A stretch of DNA of 64,000 bases from Acidicapsa dinghuensis (GCF_025685685.1 NZ_JAGSYH010000008.1:124001-188000), one strand, 5' to 3'; shown: positions 17,463-27,541, numbered from the stretch's first letter. Numbers and translations: made by a program. The notes: generated from the letters alone by a model not told the origin.

Positions 17463-18977
17463 CTATGACCCGGTTCCCGCAAAGACCACGCCGATCGTGC
17501 GCAGAATAATCTTCAAATCCAGCCAGATACTCCAATTCTCGATATACGCGACATCAAGCGAAATATAGCTGTCAAACGAAGGATCCTGACGGGCCTGCAC
17601 CTGCCACAATCCGGTGATACCCGGCGTTACATCCAACCGGCGCAGATGCGACAGATTGTATTGCCGAACCTCACTGGCTATCGGGGGCCTTGGACCCACC
17701 ACGCTCATGTCTCCAACAAGAACATTGAAGAACTGTGGCAGTTCATCCAGAGAGTACTTCCGCAGAATGCGCCCTACGCGCGTGATTCGCGGATCATTCT
17801 GCATCTTGAACAAAATACCCTGACGCTCGTTCATGTGCAGAATCTCCGCGCGCTTCCTGTCCGCATCGCGCACCATCGTCCGGAACTTGACACACTTGAA
17901 GACACGAGCCTTTTTGCCAATACGCTCGGAAGTATAGAAAACAGGACCGTGCGAATCGAGCTTGATCGCAATAGCAAGAATCAAAAATAGCGGCGATAGA
18001 GCGATTAAGGTCAGCGCAGCCAACGTTACATCGAGCGATCTCTTGAAGATCAGGCCGACTTCAGGTACATGCCCGCGATGAAGCGGAATCGTCGGGAACT
18101 GGCCGATGTATTCGATGGTGCTGTTCCATGCCAAGCCGTCGTACATATCGGGCACGACCCGCAGGTCGATGCCATTCGCCCGCGCCTGATCCAGAACCGC
18201 CTTGATCACACCACGTTCCACAGGAGAGGTGAAGAAAATTTCATCGACAAAGTGCTTGCGAGCCAGGCTGAAAAGATTCTCCAAAGCCCCTAAAACATCA
18301 CCTGTTGTGCCCGCCAATTGTGTATCCACATCAGGCACATGCACGAAACCCTTAAAGTTATAACCGAGTTGCCGAATGCTTTGCAGATGATGCCTCAGCG
18401 CATGCGCTTCAGCTCCTGTACCAACGATGATCACGTTGCGGGTGTTCAGGCCACGCTCAAACCGTTGATACATCAACGCACGGAACACAACACGCCGCGC
18501 ACTCAACGACACCGTAAGCAGGATGACCGTGAGAAGCACTACCCCTCGCGGTATCTCCTCGCCCTTGATCAGATAAAGCGTCCCTGTCAGCAATAAGCCC
18601 GAAACAAGGCAGGCTTGCACACTGAGGCGTTGCTCGTGCAAATAACTCGTAAGACGTGCTGGAGTATATAGATGAAGACTTTTACTGATAACAATCAGAG
18701 TGACCGTAAATCCTAACAGCAGGCATGTAAGGATACCCGTAGACTGTCCGTGGATCAGAGTGCCATGCCAGAAATTGCGCATGCCAGCGACAAAACTTGT
18801 GTGGAGCTCAATAATTGCGGCTACGAAAGCTGCGCCGAGAACCGTTAAAGCATCCAGCGCCATCCACATTCCTATGCTTCCGCGCGCTGTACGCTGATTT
18901 CCGGCTGCAGCGGATTCGCTCCAGTCCTGCGTCGGCGTAGAAGCAGATGCTCGTTGCCAGAACTCGGATGTTGCCAT
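17463..18977 (-). CDS. Exopolysaccharide polyprenyl glycosylphosphotransferase
   Basis: Membrane sugar-1-phosphate transferase of about 504 residues that starts polysaccharide repeat-unit assembly by loading a sugar phosphate onto undecaprenyl phosphate. The N-terminus holds several hydrophobic segments (about 40-170), a CoA-binding/Rossmann-like domain follows (VIIVGTGAEAHALRHHL), and the C-terminal catalytic domain begins with FKRSLDVTLAAL. That domain carries KLDSHGPVFYTSERIGKK, FKCVKFRTM, SLDELPQFFNVLVGDMSVVGPRPP and TPGITGLWQV. ATG 18977 has GAGGT nine bases upstream; an earlier in-frame start at 19001 is less likely. No other capsule genes are adjacent in the window. Confidence 0.93.
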   Translation of the reverse strand: MATSEFWQRASASTPTQDWSESAAAGNQRTARGSIGMWMALDALTVLGAAFVAAIIELHTSFVAGMRNFWHGTLIHGQSTGILTCLLLGFTVTLIVISKSLHLYTPARLTSYLHEQRLSVQACLVSGLLLTGTLYLIKGEEIPRGVVLLTVILLTVSLSARRVVFRALMYQRFERGLNTRNVIIVGTGAEAHALRHHLQSIRQLGYNFKGFVHVPDVDTQLAGTTGDVLGALENLFSLARKHFVDEIFFTSPVERGVIKAVLDQARANGIDLRVVPDMYDGLAWNSTIEYIGQFPTIPLHRGHVPEVGLIFKRSLDVTLAALTLIALSPLFLILAIAIKLDSHGPVFYTSERIGKKARVFKCVKFRTMVRDADRKRAEILHMNERQGILFKMQNDPRITRVGRILRKYSLDELPQFFNVLVGDMSVVGPRPPIASEVRQYNLSHLRRLDVTPGITGLWQVQARQDPSFDSYISLDVAYIENWSIWLDLKIILRTIGVVFAGTGS

Positions 18978-19517
18978 TCTTGCAGACCTCAAAAAACGCA
19001 ACAGAAACAGTGGATGTGGATGATCACCAACTTGTAAAAACTAAGGAGCTTTAAACAGTCCCGCACGACATACAAATTCGCGCACGTTTTTACACTTCGA
19101 TGATCAGTTTGACTCCGCCGGTTGCACAGGGGCTTATCGAATTCTGTTTTCTCTGGACCCGCGTTGCTCTGCTCAGATGCAAACAGAACAAGCGGCTCTC
19201 GTCATCGAATCAAAGCCCGACAAAGTGGTCCATCGTAAGGACCGCTGTTAGATCCACAGAATCGCCGGAAAGATGAGGAACCTTTGAGTTAACACCAGTT
19301 TACTGGCCGCTATCGCCACCCAAACGGGGTTCCGGCAACATACGAATCTACAAACTATCTGGAACCAGTCTAGCTGATTCCAATTAAGCAGGCGTGAACG
19401 AAAAGTAAATGAAAACGCCGGCCGGTAAATGCTGATTTGAAACGGCAGGCCGTAGCCTGATTGTACCAGCATGTCCACGGATTCAAAACGAAGAACATCG
19501 CCACGTTCTCCGTCGCC
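18978..19517. other. 540-base intergenic region upstream of the sugar transferase
   Basis: Between the start of the sugar transferase and the end of the MlaF-like gene, both minus strand. I see no convincing gene. A 76-residue minus-strand frame at 19248-19478 has composition unlike the neighbours and no recognisable pattern. Only a weak five-base hairpin (GGTCC/GGACC near 19229-19247) is visible. The length suggests a long leader or an unrecognised RNA, but nothing in the sequence proves it. Confidence 0.35.
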
Positions 19518-20492
19518 TCATTTCACGGCCTCGCCGACATCGGGCAGTGCATAAGCATCCAGGGTGAAAAATTGCTGCACGTGAGGATCAGTACACTCCA
19601 TAAACTCACGTATGGGCCCGAAAAAACGCGCCTGCCCTGAATCCAGGAACAACACCAGATCTGCCAATCGGATTGCAAACCGCATGTCATGCGTAACCAC
19701 GATGCTCGTGATTCCCAATTGCAGCTTGAGCCTCTGGATCAAATCTCCAATATTTCTTCCCATTATGGGATCGACCATAGTCGTTGGCTCGTCGTAGAGA
19801 ATTGCCTCAGGTTGCGCGGCAAGAGCTCGTGCAATAGCGATGCAGCGTCGTTGGCCAGTTGAAAGGCTCGATGGCAGCAGGTTGATCGTTTCGCTGGCTT
19901 CTACCAGATTAAGCAGGCGTGTAACGAGTTGTTGTACCTGATCCTCTTGCAATCCACCCTTTTCCCGAAGCGGGAAAGCGATGTTTTCACCAACTGTCAG
20001 CGAATCGAACAACGCCCCATTCTGGAAAACCATCGTCACATGCTTCCGTACTTCTTGCAGGCCAGACTCCCCTAGCGACGTGATTTCCTGACCATTAACG
20101 TGCACGCTGCCTGAATCCGGTTTTAGAAAACCCAGCAGAATGCGCAGGGAGACAGATTTGCCCACGCCGCTCCGCCCAAGTATGCAGAGTGTCTGTCCGC
20201 GCCCGACCTGAAAACTTACCTGGTCGAGAATCTTGCGGTCTCCAAAAGAAATGGAAACACGGTCAAAATCGATAAACGGCCCTGCGATCGGCGCAGGCGT
20301 TGCGCCGGACGGCCTGTTTGCCGCAGTATCCGCAACCACCGCCTCAATCGCGGCACGTGCAGATGTCTCCGCAATCTCAAGCTCTTCAACAGATGCTGTC
20401 GATTGCAGCTCCTTCAGATCTTCCAGCAGCGAGGGCTGATCTGCCGCTGGCACTGAAGACGAATCTGGATTTATCTCAGGCGAGTCGCTCAC
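19518..20492 (-). CDS. ABC transporter ATP-binding protein, MlaF-like
   Basis: ATPase of 324 residues. A long N-terminal extension of about 70 residues, rich in Ser, Ala and Glu, precedes the nucleotide-binding domain. Walker A is GRSGVGKS (106-113), the signature is LSTGQ (210-214) rather than LSGGQ, and Walker B is ILYDEP (231-236) followed by TTMVDPIMGRNIGDLI, typical of the MlaF family that moves phospholipids between the membranes. The normal MlaE permease and MlaD substrate-binding genes are not adjacent. Start is GTG at 20492. It is last in a minus-strand series after the M20 peptidase and mobA. Substrate assignment to lipid is inference from family resemblance only. Confidence 0.85.
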   Translation of the reverse strand: MSDSPEINPDSSSVPAADQPSLLEDLKELQSTASVEELEIAETSARAAIEAVVADTAANRPSGATPAPIAGPFIDFDRVSISFGDRKILDQVSFQVGRGQTLCILGRSGVGKSVSLRILLGFLKPDSGSVHVNGQEITSLGESGLQEVRKHVTMVFQNGALFDSLTVGENIAFPLREKGGLQEDQVQQLVTRLLNLVEASETINLLPSSLSTGQRRCIAIARALAAQPEAILYDEPTTMVDPIMGRNIGDLIQRLKLQLGITSIVVTHDMRFAIRLADLVLFLDSGQARFFGPIREFMECTDPHVQQFFTLDAYALPDVGEAVK

Positions 20493-20535
20493 ACGTCTTA
20501 GATTACTCGAAGCGCAGATTGTTCCTGCATATTGC

Positions 20536-21198
20536 CTAAAAGCCTCCTCGCAAAACCAGGCGCTCCAGGTGCGCTAATTCTTCCCGCGTATTTGCTCCCT
20601 GAAACCAGTACACAGGCGGCAATCGTAGTGGATGCTCAATCGAACCGCATTGCCTCATCGATTCCACCGAAACCGCGTCAAGATGCACGCCAAATTCTGC
20701 GGGAATGCTCCTCCATGCCTGATAGCAAGCCGTCAAGCCCTGGCTCAATCTCCGCTGAACCAACGGAAGAACCGGGCGTTCCAACACAACTGGAAAAGGC
20801 TGCACCCTGCCGCCAAGCATAGCTGCCGTTATAGGTGCATTTGTAATCGCAGCGCGCTGTAGCAACGCAACCAACAGCGAATCCGGAAACAAAGGCATAT
20901 CGACAGGCAAAAATACATTCCATCGAGCCGAAGAAGATATCAGCGCAGAACAAACACCACCGAGTGGCCCGAGATCTGGAACGCCGTCCGGAATTCCTTC
21001 AGCATGCCGCGACAGATCAGAGCGAAAACCAGCTATCCGCGCTGGAATGCCGGCCTGTCGCAGCAAGGAAAGCGCCGTTTCGATCAGTGGCGCGCCGGCA
21101 AATAAAGTTAGCGACTTGTCACGTCCCATCCGCGACGACCGGCCACCAGCAAGCACAAATCCAGCTGTTTGCTCTCGCTCCAACGCGAATCCACTCAT
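20536..21198 (-). CDS. mobA: Molybdenum cofactor guanylyltransferase MobA
   Basis: Nucleotidyltransferase of 220 residues, attaching GMP to molybdopterin cofactor to make the guanine dinucleotide form. The GTP-binding signature VLAGGRSSRMGRDKSL lies at residues 15-30, with PDLGPLGGVCSAL and the metal-binding FLPVDMPLF downstream. Its ATG overlaps the stop of the upstream M20 peptidase gene (ATGA), suggesting translational coupling. The association with a dipeptidase is unexpected, and no other molybdenum-cofactor genes are in the window. A related MobA-like CTP/NTP transferase is the main alternative, but the LAGG-R-S-RMG-DK pattern fits MobA well. Confidence 0.88.
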   Translation of the reverse strand: MSGFALEREQTAGFVLAGGRSSRMGRDKSLTLFAGAPLIETALSLLRQAGIPARIAGFRSDLSRHAEGIPDGVPDLGPLGGVCSALISSSARWNVFLPVDMPLFPDSLLVALLQRAAITNAPITAAMLGGRVQPFPVVLERPVLPLVQRRLSQGLTACYQAWRSIPAEFGVHLDAVSVESMRQCGSIEHPLRLPPVYWFQGANTREELAHLERLVLRGGF

Positions 21199-22574
21199 TT
21201 AGAAGATTCGCCGGTTGTTTCAAGAAAGCGAATAATCGAATCGATCCCCCGATAAAAATTGGCGATTTTGAACTTCTCGTTCGGAGCATGCAGGTTATCA
21301 TCCGGAAGCCCAAAGCCCATCATGACGCTGGGTAATCCCAGATGACGCGCAAAATCTCCAACAATAGGAATGGAGCCTCCCGACCGAATAAAGACAGTCT
21401 CCTTATCCCAAACTTCCCGCAAGGCCGCGGTCGCTGCACGAATGTAGGGATTGTCTACGGGTATCAGGCAGGGTTCACCTGAATGAATGAGCCGCACATC
21501 CACTTCCACACCTGCCGGAACAACTGCCAGAACATATTCGCGGAGTTTCGCGAAGGCATCCGCAGGCGTCATCCCAGGCACCAGCCGCATCGATACCTTC
21601 GCTAACGCCTTCGCCGGAATAACAGTCTTCGCTCCCGCTCCGATGAACCCACCCGGCATTCCATGCACATCCAGCGTCGGCCTGGCCCAGGTCCGCTCGA
21701 GCACGCTGAAGCCCGCTTCCCCCACCAACTCTTTCGATCCGACTTCGGTTTGCCGGTAATGCTCCTCATCAAACGGCAGTGACTTCCACGCCGCAAGCTC
21801 TTCAGAACTCGGCGGCACAATGCCGTCATAGATTCCCGGAACCAGAATCTTCCCCGACTCATCCCTGAGCTTCGCAATCAACTGCGCCAGTGCCACAAAC
21901 GGATTCGGAGCAGCCCCACCGTACATACCTGAGTGCAGATCGGTCTTCGCGCCGCGCACTTCAATCTCGGTGTAGATCATGCCGCGCAGGCCCACGCAGA
22001 GCGTCGGCAGATTATCGGCAAACAGCTCCGTATCGCAGACCAGCACAAAATCGGCAGCCAGCTCTGGCGGTCGCGACGCTACAAACTCGGCTATGCCCTC
22101 GCCCCCAATCTCCTCTTCACCTTCCAAAATTACGCGAACATTGAGCGGAAGTTTACCCTCTGCTGCGAGCAGAGATTCAAGAGCTTTCACCTGCATGTAG
22201 GTCTGCCCTTTGTCGTCAACCGCGCCGCGCGCATAAAGATTGCCGTTGCGCTCAGTCGGCTCAAAGGGTGGTGAAAGCCATTCGTCTAACGGATCGGGCG
22301 GCTGCACGTCATAGTGTCCGTACAGCAAAGCGGTCGGCTTCCCTGGAGCATGCAGCCAGTCCGCATAGACAAGCGGGTGTCCGGCCGTTTCAATCAGCCG
22401 TACATTTTCCATGCCTATGCGGCGATATTCATTCGCCAGAGATTCCGCGGCGCGGCGAGTATCAGCATTGTGTTCAGGTAAGGTTGAGACGGAAGGAATG
22501 CGCAAGAGATCCTTCAGTTCGTCCAGAAACCGGACTTGATGCTTGTGCGCATAATCAATAGCAAGAGAAGACAT
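21195..22574 (-). CDS. M20 family metallodipeptidase
   Basis: Zinc aminopeptidase/dipeptidase of 459 residues, M20 family (PepV/CNDP-like). The metal ligand motifs are visible: His87 in LLYGHYDVQPPDP, Asp120 in GAVDDKGQ, and the Glu cluster in EGEEEIGGEG (about 151-160). A dimerisation/lid insert follows in the middle and a final His in GLPDDNLHAPNEKFKI. No signal peptide, so cytoplasmic. ATG 22574 has GGAGC seven bases upstream. Its stop overlaps the mobA start, forming the head of a minus-strand group with mobA and the MlaF-like ATPase. Exact peptide specificity cannot be told. Confidence 0.92.
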   Translation of the reverse strand: MSSLAIDYAHKHQVRFLDELKDLLRIPSVSTLPEHNADTRRAAESLANEYRRIGMENVRLIETAGHPLVYADWLHAPGKPTALLYGHYDVQPPDPLDEWLSPPFEPTERNGNLYARGAVDDKGQTYMQVKALESLLAAEGKLPLNVRVILEGEEEIGGEGIAEFVASRPPELAADFVLVCDTELFADNLPTLCVGLRGMIYTEIEVRGAKTDLHSGMYGGAAPNPFVALAQLIAKLRDESGKILVPGIYDGIVPPSSEELAAWKSLPFDEEHYRQTEVGSKELVGEAGFSVLERTWARPTLDVHGMPGGFIGAGAKTVIPAKALAKVSMRLVPGMTPADAFAKLREYVLAVVPAGVEVDVRLIHSGEPCLIPVDNPYIRAATAALREVWDKETVFIRSGGSIPIVGDFARHLGLPSVMMGFGLPDDNLHAPNEKFKIANFYRGIDSIIRFLETTGESSK

Positions 22575-22654
22575 CGGAAAGCTCCATAATCCGTAGTAAC
22601 CAAGGGATGAGTATATGCCTTTACGCGGATTCGAAAACAGAAGGACTGGTGAGA

Positions 22655-23437
22655 ATGGGACAGAGTGGGTCCTGCCAATTTCGCCTCGCGATCGGTGTGC
22701 GTACCTTCCTGCTCATCATCGCTTTGATCGGCATGTGCGCTTTCGCTTTTGCACAGGCCACCCCACCCATCACCAGAGATTTCAGCCGCAAAAATACTTT
22801 TGGATTTTCCGTCGCCTACTCAAACGACTCGAGCCCCATGATCCTCGGGGTAGCCGAAAACAGGAAGCTTCTGAACTTTGGCGTTTCCTATGCGCGCCGT
22901 CTCTGGCAAGGGAGCTTCGTCAACTGGCAATACAGCGCCGAAGCTACGCCCATCGCGCTGGAAAGTGACCCCGTCATTCACGAGGTCATCACCTTCACCT
23001 CGCCAAACAACGGTATATCCACGCAGAACTTCGAGCCCGTCAACGCGTGTAAGCCGGGCTCTGGAACCTATAGCCAGACCACAGGCGGCATCACCTACAG
23101 CTATTCCTACGTCGATACCTGTACTCGCCAATGGACCGTTGGGGAAGGACTTTCACCCATCGGGTTTCAATGGAACTTCTTTCCATCCCGCAAACTGCAG
23201 CCAGTCGTCATGGCCCATGGCGGATATCTATATACAACGCGTCCGATCCCAGACACATCCGCCGGCTCCTTCAACTTCACCTTTGATTTTGGCGCCGGTG
23301 TCGAGTTCTGGCATTCGGCTCATCATTCCATCCGAGCCGATTATCGCTATCACCACATCTCCAACGCCTACACCGCTTCCGACAATCCAGGCATCGACAG
23401 CGGCCTGTTCCAGATAACCTACGCCTTCGGAAAATAG
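22655..23437 (+). CDS. Acyloxyacyl hydrolase / PagL-like outer-membrane protein
   Basis: Exported protein of 260 residues with an N-terminal hydrophobic signal (LAIGVRTFLLIIALIGMCAFAFAQA). The remainder has alternating aromatic and polar residues typical of an outer-membrane beta-barrel. Near the C-terminus the sequence ADYRYHHISNAYTASDNPGID matches the PagL lipid A 3-O-deacylase active-site region: His234 and Ser236 in HIS, then NPG. PagL uses a Glu as third member; here the nearest acidic residue is Asp248. The predicted role is lipid A deacylation, but this Glu-to-Asp difference and a four-Cys insert (Cys132, Cys156 region) leave activity uncertain. ATG 22655 follows AAGGA with good spacing. 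Confidence 0.75.
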   Translation: MGQSGSCQFRLAIGVRTFLLIIALIGMCAFAFAQATPPITRDFSRKNTFGFSVAYSNDSSPMILGVAENRKLLNFGVSYARRLWQGSFVNWQYSAEATPIALESDPVIHEVITFTSPNNGISTQNFEPVNACKPGSGTYSQTTGGITYSYSYVDTCTRQWTVGEGLSPIGFQWNFFPSRKLQPVVMAHGGYLYTTRPIPDTSAGSFNFTFDFGAGVEFWHSAHHSIRADYRYHHISNAYTASDNPGIDSGLFQITYAFGK

Positions 23438-23672
23438 CGGCTTACCTTCGCCTCCATACAGCCACAACCTCCGCGCCAGAAATCTTGCGCCTGCGCGCGG
23501 AAAATGGCTTATACAACCCAGAAATCCCGCTCAGATTCTCTCTAGCTCCACCCGCCCGCTACCCCACACTTCCCGACCTTGCTGATTTCTCTGGTCCCGC
23601 CGTCCGCAATTGGATATAAAAATTCATTAAGAACTAATAGAACGATCACGTCTTATTCCCTTCGAGGTCAGC

Positions 23673-26600
23673 ATGTATCCCAAAAAACTATTCGCAGCTC
23701 TCCTCTGTTCCGTCCTCTTCTGTCTCCTAACCCCACAATCCTTCGCTCAGGCCACTACCTCCCTGGGTGGCCGCGTCACCGACAAAAGCGGAGCCATCGT
23801 TCCCGGCGCTCAACTCGAACTCACCCTCGTCTCCACCGGCGCCACACGCACTGGCACTTCCAATGCAACGGGTGAATTCCAGTTCTCTCAGCTTCAGCCT
23901 AGCCGCTACACTCTCACCGTCTCCGCAACGGGTTTTGCCACCGCCAAGCGTGAGAATATGGACCTGCTCGTAGATCAGCCAGCCACCGTCAATGTCGCGC
24001 TCGCGGTCGCCGGTGTCACTCAGCAAGTCACTGTCACCAGCGAGATCCAGCCCGTCCTGAACACAACCGACGCCACCATGGGCAACGCCTTTGACAGCCA
24101 GCAGGTGTCTACTCTGCCCATTGAAGGCCGCAACGTTCCCGACCTGCTCAGTCTCCAACCAGGCGTCACCTACCTCGGCCGCACCGATGACAACAACGGC
24201 ACCAACGCCGTCGGCAACAACTCCAGCGACTCGCGCAGCGGCGCGGTCAATGGAGGTCGCAGCGACCAATCCAACATCACCCTCGACGGTGTTGACGTCA
24301 ACGACGTGAACAACGGCTACGCCTTCACTAGCGTCCTCCGCGTCACCCAGGACTCTGTAGCCGAATTCCGCGTCACCACCAGCAACCCTGACGCCGACGC
24401 AGGCCGCTCCTCCGGCGCTCAGGTAGCACTCGTCACCAAGAGTGGTGGCAACCAGTACCATGGCGCTGTCTATGAATACAACCGCAGCAACTTCCTCGAA
24501 GCCAACGATTTCTTCAACAAACAACAGGAGCTTGCAGCCGGTGAGCCTAACACACCGACGAAGCTCATCCGCAACGTCTTCGGCGGAGCCGTCGACGGTC
24601 CAGTTCGCAGGGACCACATCTTCTTCTTCGCCAATTACGAGGGCCGTCGCGACGATGAAGGCACCAGCGTCAATGCCGGTACCGTACCCACCCCGCAATA
24701 CCGCAACGGCGTTCTCCAGTATGACTACGTGAATGGTGGCGGTGACTCCGTCTACGCCCTCTCACCCACTGACATTAAAAACATGGACCCGCAAGGCATC
24801 GGCGAAAACGTTGCCATGATTCAGCTCTTCAATTCCTACCCTGCGGGCAATGACCCCACTCAGGGCGACGGACTTAACACCGAGGGATATCGTTTCCCGT
24901 ACACGCTGAATCGCAGCTACAACACCTACATTGCCCGCCTCGACTGGAACATCGGCAACAGCGGCAAACACACTCTCTTCTGGCGCGGCAACCTGCAGAA
25001 TGACAATGAGCCCACAGCTCCAGCCTTCCCCGGCCAGCCTGCCTCAACCACAACCTTGACCAATAACAAGGGCTTCGCTGCCGGTTACACCGAGATATTG
25101 ACCAGTAACCTCGTCAATAACTTCCGCTACGGCCTCACACGCCAGGGTGTCGATAACGCCGGCATCTCCAATCAGCCTCAAATCGAGCTTGCTGCCATCG
25201 CGCAGCCACAGGCCTTCACTCGTTCCACCTCATACATCATCCCGGTGCAAAACATCGTCGATGACGTCTCATGGAACAAGCGCACCCACAACTTCCAGTT
25301 CGGTATGAATCTCCGCCTCATCGATGACCGCCGCGTCGGCAACGCCAGTTCCTTCCCCGACGGCCAGATGAACCAGGGCTGGCTCTCCAACGGCTCCACC
25401 GTAGCAGACAGTGGAGGTCCCTTCGACCCGCCCGTCTACGGTTATCCCACGGTAGACTTCTCCAACTACGGCAATGAATACAACAGCGCGCTGCTCGCCA
25501 TCGCAGGCATCATCACCGAGGGCGACGCTATCTACAACTACGACAAGACCGGAGCCCTGCTCGCGGTCGGAGCCCCCGTCAAGCGCGACTATGGCTGGAA
25601 AGAATCTGAGTTCTACTTCCAGGACTCGTGGAAAGCCACACACAACCTGACCCTGACATACGGACTCCGCTACTCGTACCTGCAACCGCCCGCTGAAAAG
25701 TCCGGAAACCAGGTCAATCCCTGTATGTTCCAGGGCTCAGTCTGTAAACAGTACTCTCTCACCGACTACTACGAAGGCAGCGCCCAGCAGGCAGCTAGTG
25801 GAGGTGCGGCCAGCAATGTCGGCGAGCTGGCATTTGACCTTAGCGGACGCTACAACCATCGTCCCGATTTCTGGCAGGCCGAGAAGCTGGACTTCGCACC
25901 TCGCTTCGCCTTTGCTTATTCCCCAGCTCCTTCCGACGGCGCGCTCCTCAAATTACTGGGCAACGGCAAAAGTACCATCCGCGGCGGCTATTCATTGGTC
26001 TTCGACCACTTTGGCGCAGCGACCGTCAATACCTTCGACACCAACGGCTCTTTTGGCCTTTCGAGCGACCTCTCCAATACTCCCGGCACCGTTAACATCG
26101 GCTCCGCGCCACGTTTCACCAACATCACGACCATTCCCTCCGGCCTCTTGCCCTCGGCTCCAGCAGGCGGCTTCCCTGCCGTCCCGGCATCCACTCAGTT
26201 CGCCATCAGCTGGGGACTCGATTCCGCTATCAAGACCCCTTACTCGCACCTGGTCGACTTTTCGCTCGCTCGCGAACTGGGCAATGGCTCGTCAATTGAG
26301 GTTTCCTACGTAGGTCGCTACGCGCATCATCTACTCGCGCAGGAAGACGTAGCCATGCCTATCAATCTGATGTCGGGCGGCACTTCTTACTTCGCGGCTG
26401 CGCGTCAGCTCGCCATCGAGTCCCGCACAAGACACGCCGAGGGGCTTAAGCCCTATGATGTCACCGGCGTCGGAACCATCCCCTACTTCCAGCAGCTCTT
26501 CTCTGCTCTTAACGGAGTCGATCTTGGCTACGGCGCGGGCCCGGCTACCGCCACACAAAACGTCTATCAACTCTTCGCCCAAAATCTATACAACGAAACC

Positions 26601-27494
26601 TATGCACTCTACGAACTTGACGTGCCCGATTCTCTGAGCCAGGCTGGCGTCAATCCTAACCAGACCTACCCCTCGTTCCGCTTCTACCACGATCAATACT
26701 CAGCCCTATATGCCTGGCGCTCTGTTGCCTACTCCAATTACAACGCGCTGGAAGTTGTCTATCGCCAGCATATTGGGGCAGGCCTGCAGGCCGATTTCAA
26801 CTACACTTACTCGAAGTCGATGGACATCGTCTCGCAGGCCGAGCGCCTGAACACCTCGGCTGGCACCAACTACGCCCAGATCATCAATAGCTGGGGGCCC
26901 AATCAGCTTTACGGTGTCTCCGACTACGACGCCACCCATCAGCTCAACTCCAACTACCTTTGGACACTTCCCTTCGGCCGCGGCAAACGCTTTGGCTCCT
27001 CAGTCAACCGTCTAACTGACGCTTTCATCGGCGGCTGGGAAACCACCGGCATCATTCGATGGACCAGCGGCTTCCCCTTCATCATGGACAACGGAGCATA
27101 TTACCCCACCAACTGGGATATCGAAGGCTGGGCCACGCAGATCGCGAAGATACCCTCCCAGGCAGCCAAACGCGGACATCTGCAACAGCGCTTTGCACAA
27201 CCAGATGCCGTTTTTGCCTCCTTTGACCATGCTTTACCCGGCGAATCCGGCACACGCAACCCAATGCGTGGCGACGGATATTTCTCCTGGGATACCGGCC
27301 TCGACAAGGAGTTTCACATTACCGAGCACGCCAAGCTGCAACTGCGCTGGGAGATGTTCAACATCACCAACAGCGTCCGCTTCGACTCTCACTCCATCAG
27401 CGCAACGCTTGACAACCCGCAGAACTTTGGCGAAGCAACCGTCGAGCTCACCAACAAGCGCCTTGCCCAGTTCTCCGGACGTATCGAGTTCTGA
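23673..27494 (+). CDS. TonB-dependent receptor with carboxypeptidase-regulatory-like domain (Oar-type)
   Basis: Very large outer-membrane receptor of 1273 residues. A signal peptide (MYPKKLFAALLCSVLFCLL to SFAQA) precedes a carboxypeptidase-regulatory-like/SdrD B-like domain (about 29-110: GGRVTDKSGAIVPGAQLEL, GEFQFSQLQPSRYTLTVSA). A plug domain follows (about 125-270, with LPIEGRNVPDLLSLQPGV and ITLDGVDVNDVNNG), then a long beta-barrel ending in aromatic residue Phe (FSGRIEF). This Oar-like architecture is greatly expanded in Acidobacteriota and takes up large carbohydrates or siderophores; the ligand is unknown. No TonB or ExbBD genes are nearby. The 235-base upstream region holds no other gene. 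Confidence 0.95.
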   Translation: MYPKKLFAALLCSVLFCLLTPQSFAQATTSLGGRVTDKSGAIVPGAQLELTLVSTGATRTGTSNATGEFQFSQLQPSRYTLTVSATGFATAKRENMDLLVDQPATVNVALAVAGVTQQVTVTSEIQPVLNTTDATMGNAFDSQQVSTLPIEGRNVPDLLSLQPGVTYLGRTDDNNGTNAVGNNSSDSRSGAVNGGRSDQSNITLDGVDVNDVNNGYAFTSVLRVTQDSVAEFRVTTSNPDADAGRSSGAQVALVTKSGGNQYHGAVYEYNRSNFLEANDFFNKQQELAAGEPNTPTKLIRNVFGGAVDGPVRRDHIFFFANYEGRRDDEGTSVNAGTVPTPQYRNGVLQYDYVNGGGDSVYALSPTDIKNMDPQGIGENVAMIQLFNSYPAGNDPTQGDGLNTEGYRFPYTLNRSYNTYIARLDWNIGNSGKHTLFWRGNLQNDNEPTAPAFPGQPASTTTLTNNKGFAAGYTEILTSNLVNNFRYGLTRQGVDNAGISNQPQIELAAIAQPQAFTRSTSYIIPVQNIVDDVSWNKRTHNFQFGMNLRLIDDRRVGNASSFPDGQMNQGWLSNGSTVADSGGPFDPPVYGYPTVDFSNYGNEYNSALLAIAGIITEGDAIYNYDKTGALLAVGAPVKRDYGWKESEFYFQDSWKATHNLTLTYGLRYSYLQPPAEKSGNQVNPCMFQGSVCKQYSLTDYYEGSAQQAASGGAASNVGELAFDLSGRYNHRPDFWQAEKLDFAPRFAFAYSPAPSDGALLKLLGNGKSTIRGGYSLVFDHFGAATVNTFDTNGSFGLSSDLSNTPGTVNIGSAPRFTNITTIPSGLLPSAPAGGFPAVPASTQFAISWGLDSAIKTPYSHLVDFSLARELGNGSSIEVSYVGRYAHHLLAQEDVAMPINLMSGGTSYFAAARQLAIESRTRHAEGLKPYDVTGVGTIPYFQQLFSALNGVDLGYGAGPATATQNVYQLFAQNLYNETYALYELDVPDSLSQAGVNPNQTYPSFRFYHDQYSALYAWRSVAYSNYNALEVVYRQHIGAGLQADFNYTYSKSMDIVSQAERLNTSAGTNYAQIINSWGPNQLYGVSDYDATHQLNSNYLWTLPFGRGKRFGSSVNRLTDAFIGGWETTGIIRWTSGFPFIMDNGAYYPTNWDIEGWATQIAKIPSQAAKRGHLQQRFAQPDAVFASFDHALPGESGTRNPMRGDGYFSWDTGLDKEFHITEHAKLQLRWEMFNITNSVRFDSHSISATLDNPQNFGEATVELTNKRLAQFSGRIEF

Positions 27495-27541
27495 TCCGCT
27501 TCGATCAACTTCCGGCTAGACGGCTAAACGCAAAAACAAAA

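Noticed and set aside
19248..19478. 76-residue minus-strand frame in the 540-base gap
   Set aside because: Composition (many Trp, Cys, Phe) unlike its neighbours, and no family resemblance.
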